Notes under the pieces: generated by a model
What the model saw: only the letters and a program-made list of their open reading frames with translations
The model's database searches: none
What the model was told of the DNA's origin: nothing
Part shown: positions 26,203 through 39,000 of the stretch, piece after piece
Position numbering within the stretch: position 1 is the stretch's first letter
How the letters are laid out: every line of letters begins with the position of its first letter
Program-made: the position numbers and the translations under genes
Origin: Notolepis coatsorum
Lineage: Eukaryota; Chordata; Actinopteri; Aulopiformes; Paralepididae
NCBI GenBank assembly: GCA_963971535.1
Contig: OZ020589.1
Span: 96,794,121-96,858,120 of the forward strand
Length of the DNA stretch: 64,000 bases
Reading direction: 5' to 3'

Positions 26203-29200
26203 AAATATAAAGGAAGCATACTAGGTCCGCTACTGTTCCTAATTTATGCAAATGACATGTCGTCAGCTTGTGACTACAACTTGTTCCTGTTTGCGGACGA
26301 CTCAGCCCTGCTGGTCTCTGACAAGAACAAGTTACAGGTTGAAAAAACCCTCAGCTCAGAACTAGGCAAAATCTGCATATGGCTCGCTGATAACAAACTA
26401 TCATTACACATGGGCAAAACAGAGTCCATTCTCTTCGGTTCAAATAACAAACTCAGCAAGACCGACGGCTTCTCAGTTACAGTGGGTGACAATATTGTCA
26501 CAAGGAAAGAAGATATTACCTACCTGGGTTCCATCCTAGAGGCAAATCTTTCCTGTGACAAAATGGCATCCAATGTAATAAAAAAAGTCAACCAACGAAC
26601 TCGATTCTTGTACCGGATCTCCTCACTGGTAAACAAGAATACCCTGAAGACTCTAGCAGGAGCACTCATTCAAGGGTACTACGACTATGCTTGCACCTCA
26701 TGGTACCAAAGCACCTCAAAGGCGCTAAAAACAAAATTACAAACATCTCAAAACAAACTGGTCAGACTACTGCTTGACCTTACTCCTAGAACCCACCTCA
26801 CCCCTGCCCACTTTGACAACCTAGGATGGCTTAGAGTAGACGACAGAGTACAGCAACTTGCAATGGGCCTGGTCTACAAGATACACTACACGACCAAGGT
26901 ACCCATGTACATGACAAAATACTTCCCAAAGGTCAGTGAATACCACGATCACAACACCAGAGGGAGCTCCACAAATCATGTTAAACCCAGATTCGGCTCA
27001 AACAAGGGACTAAACACGTTTCGCAATTATGCCACATCAATGTGGAACGCCCTACCCAAAGCTGTAAAGGAATGTGAATCATTAGAAGTGGTGGAGAGAA
27101 TAAAAGCTAGCTTATAATGGTAGTGTCTGGTTAGGTGCGAGGGATAGTGGAGGTACTTCTCAAGGTGGGGTCCGGGAGGGGGGGGTTCGAGCTGAGCATA
27201 TGTGTGTAGGTTTTTTTTTTTTAGATAACGGGTATTATGGGTATATCTTATATAAGACAACTAACTAAAAGGTGATCTCATTGGATGTGCCCTGACAATT
27301 AATGCTTGTATATCTTATCGTGTGTTGTCATGTTTGTTTATATGTTTGTTTAAAAAAATAATAAAAAAATAAAATACAAAAAAAGGAATGTGAATCACTA
27401 CCCACTTTCAAAAACACTCTCAAAAAACACCTAAGGGAGACTGCAACTCGAAACTGGCCCCTGTAAATGTCCGAACACAACCCCCTCCAATGTACAGTAA
27501 ATTACCAAGTATGGTCTTGTCAATAATCCAATGTACAGTGTTGTTTGTACAGTGTCCCCCAACCACCCCTCCTACCCAACCCCCCCCCCCCCCCCCCCAC
27601 TCCTACCCAACCCCCCCCCCCCACCCACCCAACCACCTCCAATGTACAGTCCCCCCCACCCCCACCTACCCAATCCAATGTACAGTTTCTACGCCTAATG
27701 TATATACTCTTTTCTTTCTGGACTCTTTTTGTATCACAAACAGTACTGTAATTGCTAATCTGGTATGTCATAAATGTATAGATGTAGCAGTACTGTCTAT
27801 CTGTATGTCATGTATGTCATATATGTTACGATGAATTGAAAATGGGGGACCCTGATGTAAACAAGACGAAAGTCTTTCTCTGGTCTGCATCCCCTTAACA
27901 ATTGTATGTATTGAGCTGTACTGTACTGTACCCATTCTGCAATCTGTTAATAAAGTTTTCATTCATTCATTCATTCATTCATTCATTCATTCATTCATTC
28001 ATTCATTCATTCAGTCTAGGTGTTCTAAAGTGTGGAGAGTGGGTGCTGCAGTGTGTTTGTTTAAAGTAAGTGTGTGCGTATGGATGTGTGTGTTGTGTGT
28101 GTTGTGTTGTGAGTGCACTATAGTTCATGTTTCATCTAAAGATATGCACTTCAAACTGTTCCAATATACACAACACATGTGCTCAGCCCCCTGACGGTGT
28201 GTCAGCCACAACATTCTCTTTGCCTGGCAAATACACTACAGTCAAGTCACATGGCTGCAGAACTAAGCTCTAACGGAACACTCTCTGATGGGACATCTTG
28301 AATTTAACTTTTCGGAAAAAAGTAAAAAAGCACAGGTAAATCAGGCTTGGGAAAGGGGTCTAAAGGAGAACACCATGCACTTATCCCCGTCTAATCACCC
28401 CAAGTTACTCCATGTAAAGCAACTGGGTTCACCTGAGACCAGTTTTGTGGATGAATCCGGTACAGATGTTGCTTAATGGGAATTACCTCACCAGTGTCTA
28501 AATCATAGGTCACATACACTAGGAGTCACACAAACCCGATTAGTTGCCAGATCGTTGCCAAACATAAAACGTCACACCCTTTATAAAACTGGACGGAACG
28601 AGACCTCCTGTCATGGGTCCTGAAACAACATTGGACTTCAAAAAACACCTTGTACAGAGGCACAGTCACAGAGGCACCACCATTTCCTTCCACTGGGGAG
28701 GAAGCATTCAGAGTGGGCAAATCCATCATTCCTTGAACAAGCAAGGACATTGCTCCAGTATTCCTGAGAAGAGACGTCGAGATCCTTTCACCATCTGGTG
28801 CAACCGGAACAGTCCCCTCAGACACAAACCCTCAAACTGCTCTGCTACTGGACAGGACGGTGGGCTCTAAGGCCGGGCCTACTGCACAGGGACCATTTTG
28901 CGTCCAGACACAAATGAATGCCACACTACACTTAAGGCCCTCCCATAGTCGAGCAGACTGTACACAGAGCAGACTCCGCGGAGGTCCACTGGACTCTTTG
29001 AGCTTTCATAGTCGAGCGTACCTCCACGGACCAATTTCCTACATGTCACGCGCCAGTTTACACAATTGTCCCCACGCTGTTCAACTTCTGTCATGTCGTC
29101 GTCATCCGATGTCAAAATAAAGAGTATGTTATCTCCGTTTCCAATATTTCGAAATAAAACTGGCAATTTTACACACTTCATTTAGAAAAGCCATTCAAAC

Positions 29201-30826
29201 ATCTCTCTTGGCACAGAGCGAGTGGTCAGAGTAAAATGCAGATCGGCGGGTCACATTAAATGCAGTTCGATGTCAACCAAAACGCCGAGCAGCGTTTTAT
29301 GTGACACCAAGTCAGCGGCGCGGACGTCCGCACGTCAGAAAATAGGAGCTTCGCACTTGGACTCTGCTGTGGGTCTGCTGTCCGCTGAGATCAAAGCTCA
29401 AAGAGTCCGCGCGGACCTCCGCGGAGTCTGCTCTGTGTACAGTCTGCTCGACTATGGGAGGGCCTTTAGTATGTCCTTAATTTCCGAAAAAGGACAGGAC
29501 AATGTGACTTTACATGGCTGGGCTCTTTGCAATAATGACAAAGGAAGTTATCTCAAAACTGATTTATTTAGTGCATTTATATAGCGCTTTTATCCAAAGT
29601 GCTTTATAATTTATGCCTCATCTTCACCCATTCACTCACACATTCACACACGAGGAAACCATGCAAGGTGCCAACCTGCTCATCGGAAGCAGTTAGGGGT
29701 TTAAGTGTCTTGCTCAAGGACACTTCGACAAACTGCCGGGAGGAGCCAGAATCGAACCGGGAACCTTCCGATTGGCAGATGACCGCTCTACCTCCTGAGT
29801 AAAGTTGCCGCCTATATGGCCGATCAAACCACCTCCTGGAACCTGGAGACTGAGGTGAGGTGGGAGGAGCCTTGGTCACCACCTCGACTACTGCAATGCA
29901 CTGCTAGCTGGTCTACCAACCACTGCCACCAAGCCTCTTCATCTCGTCTAGAACACAGCCGCCCGCCTGATCTCCAACCTACAAAAGTCAGTCCATGTTA
30001 CCCCACTTCTTAGAGAGCTGCACTGACTCCCCATCGCCGCACAAATTCACTTCAAGGCCCTCGACCTGGCATATCGCACGGTCAAGGGAACGGCTCCCGC
30101 CTACCTCCAGTTAATGGTCTCCAACTACACACCCCCAAGACCCCTCCACTCTACGTCTTCTGGCTACCTCAGACCCACTCCTGTCCAGTCATCAAAGAGA
30201 AGCCGCCTATTCTCAGTCCTCGCTCCATAATGGTGAAAGTAACTTCCTAACACAATTAGGAGCCGAAACCTGACCAATCTTTCACCGTTGACTAAAGACA
30301 CACTTCTTCAATCAATATCTGAAATAAAAATAATAATAAATAAAAATAAACACTAATCTTCTTACCGTCATGCACTCCTCCTAATATACTAACATACACT
30401 TGACACTGCAGCACTCAGGTTTGAACACTTTTATGACATTATAACATAACAAAACTTGTAAGTCACTTTGGATAAAAGCGTCAGCTAAATGACAAAATGT
30501 AATGTATTTACCCAAAGAGCCTTACGAACAAGCATATAGCCGACTAGCACACAAGTTAGCTCATGCTACAAACCCTGAGCATTTATCATCAACATCAACA
30601 AAAAGACTACAAAGAACAAGCATCAACAAATAGGCCCTGAGCCTTCACTGTCAAGCATCGACCAACAAGCCATGAAGAATAACTACAAATCCCAAAATGC
30701 AACACGGCCCATCATTTCCTGTTCATCAAACTCACGCACTGACCATTAGCCACTAACAATTTGCCGCATGTTAGCAACCGCTAACCAAACACAGTTACCA
30801 TCAACAAGCATATCCCTACTCTTAAC

Positions 30827-30876
<50 letters not shown>

Positions 30877-33800
30877 AAGATGCATTCACCAACTTCCCTT
30901 TCTAGGTAATCAACTAAGTTACTGTAGAGATGTTTCTCTCTAGGCTTGGTTATATGAGGTTGAACATCACCATGGTTTACATTGGTAAGAATGCATGGTT
31001 CCATTTAAGCCATAAATTGTTCCATTTAAGCCATTTATTGCTCATGCACACATGTAGAGCTTGATGATGAGGCCGTTATTATTATTTTTGCTTTTTAACA
31101 TGCATAACCACAGGTCTCGTCTGAGTCACGGGGACAGAGGGCCCTCAGAGAAGGCATCCCAGCCCCCATGCTGAACACTGATGTCTCCTTGGCAAATGAG
31201 CTCAATTCTGTCTATGCACGCTTTGAGGCTGTAAATTACAACAACAGCCTACGGACCACTACGATAAAGTAGAGCCACTGCCGATTTAAGAAAGTGAATA
31301 CCAGGAAAGCAGCAGGACTGGACGGCATCCCCAGATATGTCCTAAAAGTCTGTGCTGACCAACTGGCCCTGGTATTCACTGACATACAACCTGTCCCTAG
31401 AACAGTCGGTCATCCTCACCTGTTTGAAAAAGTCCACTATTGTCCCTGTACCCAAAAAACCCACGCCCATTTGCCTCAATGACTATCGCCCTGTAACTCT
31501 CACTTCCATAGCCATGAAGTGCTTTGAGAAGCTAGTGAAGGGCTACATCTGTTCCTCCCTCCCAATCACCTTGGACCCCCTGCAATTTGCATACCGCCCC
31601 AACAGGTCCACGGAGGACGCCATAGCCCATGTGCTGCACACAGCAGCATCACACCTCAGCTCAGCATTCAACACCATAGTCTCCTCCAAGCTCGTCATCA
31701 AGCTCAGAGACCTGGGCTTGAACTACGACCACTGCCATTGGGTCTTGGACTTCCTGACAGGAAGACCCCAAGTGGTGAAAGCAGGAAACTGCACCTCAAC
31801 ATCCATCACTCTCAATACAGGTGCCACCCAGGGCTGTGTTCTGAGCCCCCTCCTCTACTCGCTTTACACGCATGACTGTGTGGCAAAGCACAACAGCAAC
31901 ACAATTGTCAAGTATTCTGACGACACAGCTGTGGTGGGCCTGATCTTTGCAAACGACGAGAGGGCCTACCTGGGAGAGGTGGAGAACCTGGCACTGTGGT
32001 GCCAGGAAAACAGCCTCTCCCTGAATGTCAGCCAAACCAAATAACTGATTGTGGATTTTAGGAGGTCTGGGGCAAGGAACTACAGCCCCTGCACCATCTA
32101 TGGGGCACTGGTTGAGAGAGTGAACAATTTCAAGTACCTCAGAGTCCACATATCCGAGGACTTGACATGTACCACACACATATACAGTGTAGCAAACAAC
32201 TGCCTCTTTGCACTGCTGCGGTCAGGCAAGCGCTACCGGAGTCTCATGGCCAGTACAGAGAGACTCAAAAGGAGCTTCTATCCCCAGGCCATCAGGATCA
32301 ATGACTATGCAACACTAACCCATCCATCCACACAATCACTTTAAACACCGACCTTTAACACTTTGAGTGCCAGCCACGACAATTGTCGTCTTATCAGACC
32401 CCCCATTGAGTGCCGACGACGTGAAATGTCGTTTGTTTGCCGTATTTTTTTTTATTGGCGATTTGAATTCATATTTCATCAATCGAGCCTCGGGTTAGTG
32501 CTGCAGAGTCTCTCTGAGCTCAATTGGGAAGATACCGCCCCCTATCGTCTCTCCCTGTGTAACTGCACCCCATCAGTTCTGACTGATGCAGGGGGAGTGG
32601 TCAGTTTCCTCATTTTATTTTTCCCTCAAGGCATCTGAAGGATCGATTGTGCTCGCCGGCCCGGAAACTTGTGGATTATGTATTTACAGTATCAACAGGT
32701 CGAAAAATACCTCGCGGAAAAAAATCTAATCTACGAATTCCAATCTGGCTTCAGAACATCCCACTCCACTGACACATGCCTTCTCTATTTAAACGACCAC
32801 ATCAAACAAGAGGTGGACGCGGGCAAATACTGCGGCATGGTCATGCTGGACCTACAAAAGGCCTTCGACACTGTCAATCACACCATTCTGATTGACAAGC
32901 TAAACGCAATTGGTTTTGATAGTCTATCAGTGAGCTGGATGCAATCCTACCTGGAGGGGAGAGAGCAGATGGTGGAGGCAAATCTTTCCTGTGACAAAAT
33001 GGCATCCAATGTAATAAAAAAAGTCAACCAACGAACTCGATTCTTGTACCGGATCTCCTCACTGGTAAACAAGAATACCCTGAAGACTCTGGCAGGAGCA
33101 CTCATTCAAGGGTACTACGACTATGCTTGCACCTCATGGTACCAAAGCACCTCAAAGGCGCTAAAAACAAAATTACAAACATCTCAAAACAAACTGGTCA
33201 GACTACTGCTTGACCTTACTCCTAGAACCCACCTCACCCCTGCCCACTTTGACAACCTAGGATGGCTTAGAGTAGACGACAGAGTACAGCAACTTGCAAT
33301 GGGCCTGGTCTACAAGATACACTACACGACCAAGGTACCCAGGGGCGGACCTAGCCCATTTGGCGCCCTAGGCGAGATTCACCACTGCGCCGCCCCCCCC
33401 CCCGGATGGCTTTTTTCTTCATAGTTCTCTAACGTTAGTCTTTCTTTCCTCAACGTTCAATTCTATAAACACTTGACCGATACCCATCAATGCACAGCGC
33501 TCTAGCATGTTCTGACTTATGTGAACACCTAAAGCTGAGGCTCAGACCGACCGACCGTTTTAGATTTTTGGCTCATTTTCCCTTATGTTAGAATTTTTTT
33601 TAATGTAAAAATAATGGTTGCAGATATAGAGGGGGGCGCCAAAACTGCCACCTCTGGGTGGCGCTCTAGGCGACCACCTATATCGCCTGTAGGAAGGTCC
33701 GCCCCTGAAGGTACCCATGTACATGTCAAAATACTTCCCAAAGGTCAGTGAATACCACGATCACAACACCAGAGGGAGCTCCACAAATCATGTTAAACCC

Positions 33801-36001
33801 AGATTCGGCTCAAACAAGGGACTAAACACGTTTCGCAATTATGCCACATCAATGTGGAACGCCCTACCAAAAGCTGTAAAGGAATGTGAATCACTACCCA
33901 CTTTCAAAAATACTCTCAAAAAACACCTACGGGAGACTGCAATTCGAAACTGGCCCCTGTAAATGTCCTAACAACCCCCTCCAATGTACAGTAAATTACC
34001 AAGTATGGTCTTGTCAATATTCCAATGTACAGTTTTGTTTGTACAGTTGTACAGTGTCCCCCACCCACCCCTCATACCCAAACTCCCCCCCCCCCACTCC
34101 TACCCAACCCCCCCCCCCCCCAACCACCTCCAATGTACAGTCCCCACCCCCACCTACCCAATCCAATGTACAGTTTCTATGTCAAATGTATATACTTTTT
34201 TTTTCTGGACTCTTTTGGTATCACAAACAGTACTGTATTTGCAAATCTGGTATGTCATAAATGTATAGATGTAGCAGTACTGTCTATCTGTATGTCATGT
34301 ATGTCATATATGAATATGTTACGATGAATTGAAAATGGGGGACCCTGATGTAAACAAGACGAAAGTCTTTCTCTGGTCTGCATCCCCTTAACAATTGTAT
34401 GTATTGAGGCTTGAGCTGTACTGTACTGTACCCATTCTGCAATCTGTTAATAAAGTTTTCAATCAATCAATCAATCAATTCAATCAATCAATCAACACTG
34501 TAATCAATAAGCGTGATCGATATTTGGAATGGCGATCAGGAATAGGAATAATCGTTTTTGGATAACATCATCTGATCTCAGGTAAGGAATCTATTTTACC
34601 AGTCTTAGGATAATCAGACCTGTTTTCACGGAGATATAAGCGTTTGCCCTATGTGTGTATGTGGCTCTGTGGCTGTGATCGTTGATGAGGAAATGAGAAT
34701 CGATTTTCAGCCCGCCTCTATAGCGTGCATAAGTACACATATACTATCGATAATCTAGCGTTTATTTGAAAACAATTCATAAATAGGCCGAAAAATGTCA
34801 ACGTTTTTGTGTATTCTAGAATATTTCAGTAAATGCCTTTTATCACGGAATCTTTATATTTTCCTTGAAAACGAGGGCTTTTCAAAATGCTATAAAACAG
34901 AATTGAACCGATAAATAAACAATCCGTTTCGACAATGTTGACTGCAAACAAGTCATTGATAAACGACAGGCAGATTAGACACATAGCCATAATTTAAAAC
35001 ATAGATTATGCATTTTTAACGCTATCATTGAAGTGGATGCTGGCACTCAACAGGGTTTTCAATGTTAAATGGCCGGCACTGAAATTGTTAACATTCACTT
35101 TAGACACTTTAAACACTAGACCATATTTTATCTATTTATAACTTTTTTTGCACTACATCTCTACCTCACTTTAGCATTTTGTACTTTAGTTTGTATATAG
35201 TGTTTGGTCTTTATTCCTTTTACTGTATGAAGCACAACTTCAGGGGGCTGATACAGAACCAAGCATTTCACGTACATGTACCTTATATGTGACAAATAAA
35301 ACAAAACTTGAACAAGACCAGAACAAAGGAAATGGATATGTAGGCTACTAGGCCTGAGTGAGTGAGTTCAGGTGAGAATGGCCAATCATGCACAATCATC
35401 TGTTTACGCGAGAATCTGATACCAAGCGGATAATCCCTTGTAGCACAGGCTTTGCCCAAAGCCTAAAGGCCTACACTTTACCCAAGCTAAATATAACCCC
35501 ACATACCTCTGCTTGTAAACACAATGCTTGAATGTAAGCTCACTTAACCCGGGTATATTTCTCTCAATGAAAACCAGTTTAGCCAGAAGGTGAATCAAAG
35601 AAGCATGTCTCACAACCTGTAGGAGCCATTCTTGAGTTATTTAAGTGAAGGTGGATTTTTTTTGTCAAATCAGTTGCGCAATAGTCACTTTTGGTGAGTT
35701 GTTTCTATACAATTCACTTACCGTAATTCCTCTAATGGTAACCCCGGCTTGTATTTGTTTCAACTGTAGCTGATACCAGGCTTGTATTAGGAGGAGGCAT
35801 GTATAAGAGAGAGGCCTATATTTCTAATTTTCAAACAGATCATAATGAATAAATCAACATTTTGTGTCAGTTTGAACCCAGTAAAATGTACTGGGTTCAT
35901 TTATTGAAACCAAGTACTGTATGAAATACGGTAGTAAACAGTGCAATTACAGGTGGTCAAAAAAAGTAAAATAAAGTAAAATAGTGCAATCACAATACTG
36001 G

Positions 36002-36034
<33 letters not shown>

Positions 36035-39000
36035 TTCGTTTTATACAATTCTGAGGTAGGCTTACTCTCTTGGTAAATATTAACACCATACCATTATATG
36101 GTATTTACTGCACAGCCAGGCCAGCATATACATGAAACCCGGCTTGTATTAGGAGGCCGGCTTATAATTGCTTAGCTCAACAGCGCACCCGGTCATTAAT
36201 AGAGACCCGGTTTTTAATTGAATACCGGTTACTATTAGAGGAATTACGGTATATGACATTTAGGTATGACACAAGCATTTTTAGTATAGAAATGTGTCAA
36301 CAGACTAAAGCAGGGAACCACAATATTTTGCATACAATTTATGCAGAATGTAATATCATAACTGTCTATTATTTTTCTTGCAATTGAGCCAATTTTCCTT
36401 AGGTACGGTTTTGAGGTGTGTGTTCAACAGAATGTAGTATCAAAAACACGTTCACAAAAAGTATGGGTTACTGAATGCTGAACTGCACTGTTATAATCAC
36501 TAAGCCATTGTAAGACCTTACCTGTGTCCCTGTATCACTTGTCTCTGCTGCCCTTTGATTAAAAAACGTCTGCATGTCCATTTTCCTTTTTTTGTGGCAT
36601 ATTTGAGTTAGTAGTAAAAGTCACCTAGTAAAAGTGAGATAATTGACTATATCAAAACATGCTAGGGCTGTACCGAATAGTTCGAAGCTTCGTTCATAAT
36701 GTTGACATTCTAATTCTAAATCAACATAAAAAAATTGTAATTATTTATAAAAAAAAAAAAAAAAAAAAATATTTGTAATTTGCCAAGGTATGGCAAGTGC
36801 CTTACCTTGCAAAAACAAGGAGGTAGGGACCGCACTCGGAATATCGTTGTTTTTATTTTCAAGTTGTTAAAGGGCACAAAACGTTTTCAGCCATCCGGCC
36901 TTCATCAGTGTGCAAATGACAAATGTGACAAACACAACTTAAATAGGCTGTACTTGACAACAGGTGGGAACAATCGGCAATCAGTTAACAGGCTAGGTTG
37001 ATGTCATGATTAGTAGCAGGGCTAGATTGACAAGTAGATATCACAATATCACAATATCACATAAATGTGTATGATGGTAATATATGAAAACAACAAATTG
37101 ATACATATTACAATATTTACAGACCTGTATGGAATAAAAAAAAAAGGCAGTACATTGGGGTGCATCAGGTTGTTAAACCGTTCATTAAACAGTGTACTAG
37201 TTTTTCTCTCTCATACAGTAGATAACTTTGGATAGTACCTAAATAAATGGAGCTCATAAAGTAGATAACTTAGGATAGCATCTACAGGAATGGAGCCAAA
37301 CTGGACTCTTCATTCATCCCAAATGTCGTGCCACAGGGGAATTAATGCCAGTCCGCTTTATATTGCTATATTAACGACATTAATTCCCCTGTGGCACGAC
37401 ATTTTAACGAAATGGATCATAAAATTTATGACCTCAAGTGCATAGGTCTAGAGATGGTTTTTCTTAATAGAAGAGGTGGCAACCATGAACAACTGCTTTT
37501 GCAACAGGAATGTGTATGGATTCATCGGCTCAAATCTATGTATCCAGTTGGGATGAATGAAGAGTTCAATTTGACTCCATTCCTTTAGCTATCATAAGTT
37601 ATCTACTGTATAAACAAAAAACTAGTACACTGATTAATTAACGGTCTTACAACCTGATACCCCCAATGTACTGTGTTTTTTGTTCCATACAGAGTTGTAA
37701 ATTATATATTGTATATTGTATTGACATCGGCTCAAATCGATGTATTCCATCTGGGATGAATGAAGAGTCCAGTTTGGCTCCATTCCTGTAGATGCTATCC
37801 TAAGTTATCTACTTTATGAGCTCCATTTATTTAGGTACTATCCAAAGTTATCTACTGTATGAGAGAGAAAAACTAGTACACTGTTTAATGAACGGTTTAA
37901 CAACCTGATGCACCCCAATGTACTGCCTTTTTTATTCCATACAGGTCTGTAAATATTGTAATATGTATCAATTTGTTGTTTTCATATATTACCATCATAC
38001 ACATTTATGTGATATTGTGATATTGTGATATCTACTTGTCAATCTAGCCCTGCTACTAATCATGACGTCAACCTGGCCTGTTAACTGATTGCCGATTGTT
38101 CCCACCTGTTGTCAAGTACAGCCTATTTAAGTTGTGTTTGTCACATTTGTCATTTGCACACTGATGAAGGCCGGATGGCTGAAAATGTTTTGTGCCCTTT
38201 AACAACTTGAAAATAAAAACAACGATATTCCGAGTGCGGTCCCTACCTCCTTGTTTTTGCAACTTAATTAATGTTGGACTACGCACCTGTCTGAGCGCAG
38301 TGGTTACCCCCTTTTTCTACCATAAGTGCCTTACCTTGCCATAACAAAATGACGCCCCTGACCTGCACTGGCTCCCCATTGCTGCACGAATCTGCTTCAA
38401 AGCCCTCGACCTAGCATACCGTGCGGCAAAGGGAACCGCTCCGGCCTACCTCCGGTCAATGGTCTCCAACAACTACATACCCTCAAGACCCCTACGCTCT
38501 GCATCTTCTGGCCGCCTCAGACCTACTCCTATCCGAGCTCCAGCAGGGTCATCAAGGAGAAGCCGCCTATTCTCAGTCCTTGCCCCACAATGGTGGAATG
38601 AACTACCCACCCCAGTCAGAACAGCCGAAACCCGTCCAATCTTTCGCCGGCGACTAAAGACGCACTTCTTCAACCATTATCTGAAAATAAAATAAAAATA
38701 TATCTAACCCTAACTAACCTTACTGTCATGCACTTGTCCTAATAAACTAACCTACACTGTAGCACTCAACACTTTGATGAACATTGTTACTCAGCTGATA
38801 GAGTTGTGCCCTTCCTGATGACTTGTCGTACAAAACTTGTAAGTCGCTTTGGATAAAAGCGTCAGCTAAATGACTAAATGTAAATGTAACACAACACACG
38901 CACCGCATTATGAGATGATTATGAGTTTTGTTCGTTATGCAGATCGGAAATAAATGATTGATTCATTGTATACAGCCAAACGGATGGATCAAACTCTTTA

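Larger units (their letters stand above)
26210..28012 (+). mobile_element. 5'-truncated LINE, CATT-tailed family, copy 1
   Basis: Coding begins in the RT at GSILGPLLFLIYANDM and continues through FLFADDSALLV to the C-terminal WNALPKAVKECES and LKKHLRETA. It is a jockey-superfamily RT (L2/CR1/Daphne/Crack group); I cannot fix the clade. The 3' UTR ends AATAAAGTTTTCATTCATTC and a CATT microsatellite. It is interrupted by an L1 tail at 27082-27381. A poly-C/CCAC-rich stretch lies at 27545-27670. Confidence 0.88.
32359..35087. mobile_element. TTAA-flanked MITE copy 2, split by a LINE
   Basis: The ends CACTTTGAGTGCC and GGCACTGAAATTG sit between TTAA at 32355-32358 and 35088-35091. 32359-32694 and 34492-35087 match the two halves of the copy at 14850-15764 (GATCGATATTTGGAATGG; CGTTTATTTGAAAAC). 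Its host site is the 3' UTR of the Rex1-like LINE. Confidence 0.85.
31110..35310 (+). mobile_element. Rex1-like LINE carrying three nested insertions
   Basis: Coding at 31290-32344 resembles Rex1/Babar RT (YRPVTLTSIAMKCFEKLV, FAYRPNRSTEDAI, GATQGCVLSPLLYSLYT, VKYSDDTAVVG in place of the usual ADD, then LRVHISEDLTCTTH). The C-terminal end FYPQAIRINDY runs to 32354. The 3' UTR resumes at 35092 and ends near 35310 with TGTGACAAATAAAACAAAAC. Frameshifts and small internal deletions are present. Between lies a TTAA MITE (32359-35087), which itself carries a LINE with a hAT MITE inside. Confidence 0.85.
36811..38323. mobile_element. Penelope-like element with inverted and tandem arms
   Basis: A 16-bp target duplication AAGTGCCTTACCTTGC flanks the element (36795-36810, 38324-38339). 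The left arm (about 36811-37346) is an inverted copy of the right arm (about 37740-38265). Between them is the C-terminus of a Penelope GIY-YIG-type ORF (37391-37588), followed by its own shorter 3' UTR, so three copies of the 3' end are present, two head-to-tail and one inverted. Each long arm holds a hammerhead-like motif. Heavily 5'-truncated: no RT remains. Confidence 0.82.

Noticed and set aside
27490-27834. Pro-rich frame
   Set aside because: It comes from poly-C runs in the LINE 3' UTR.
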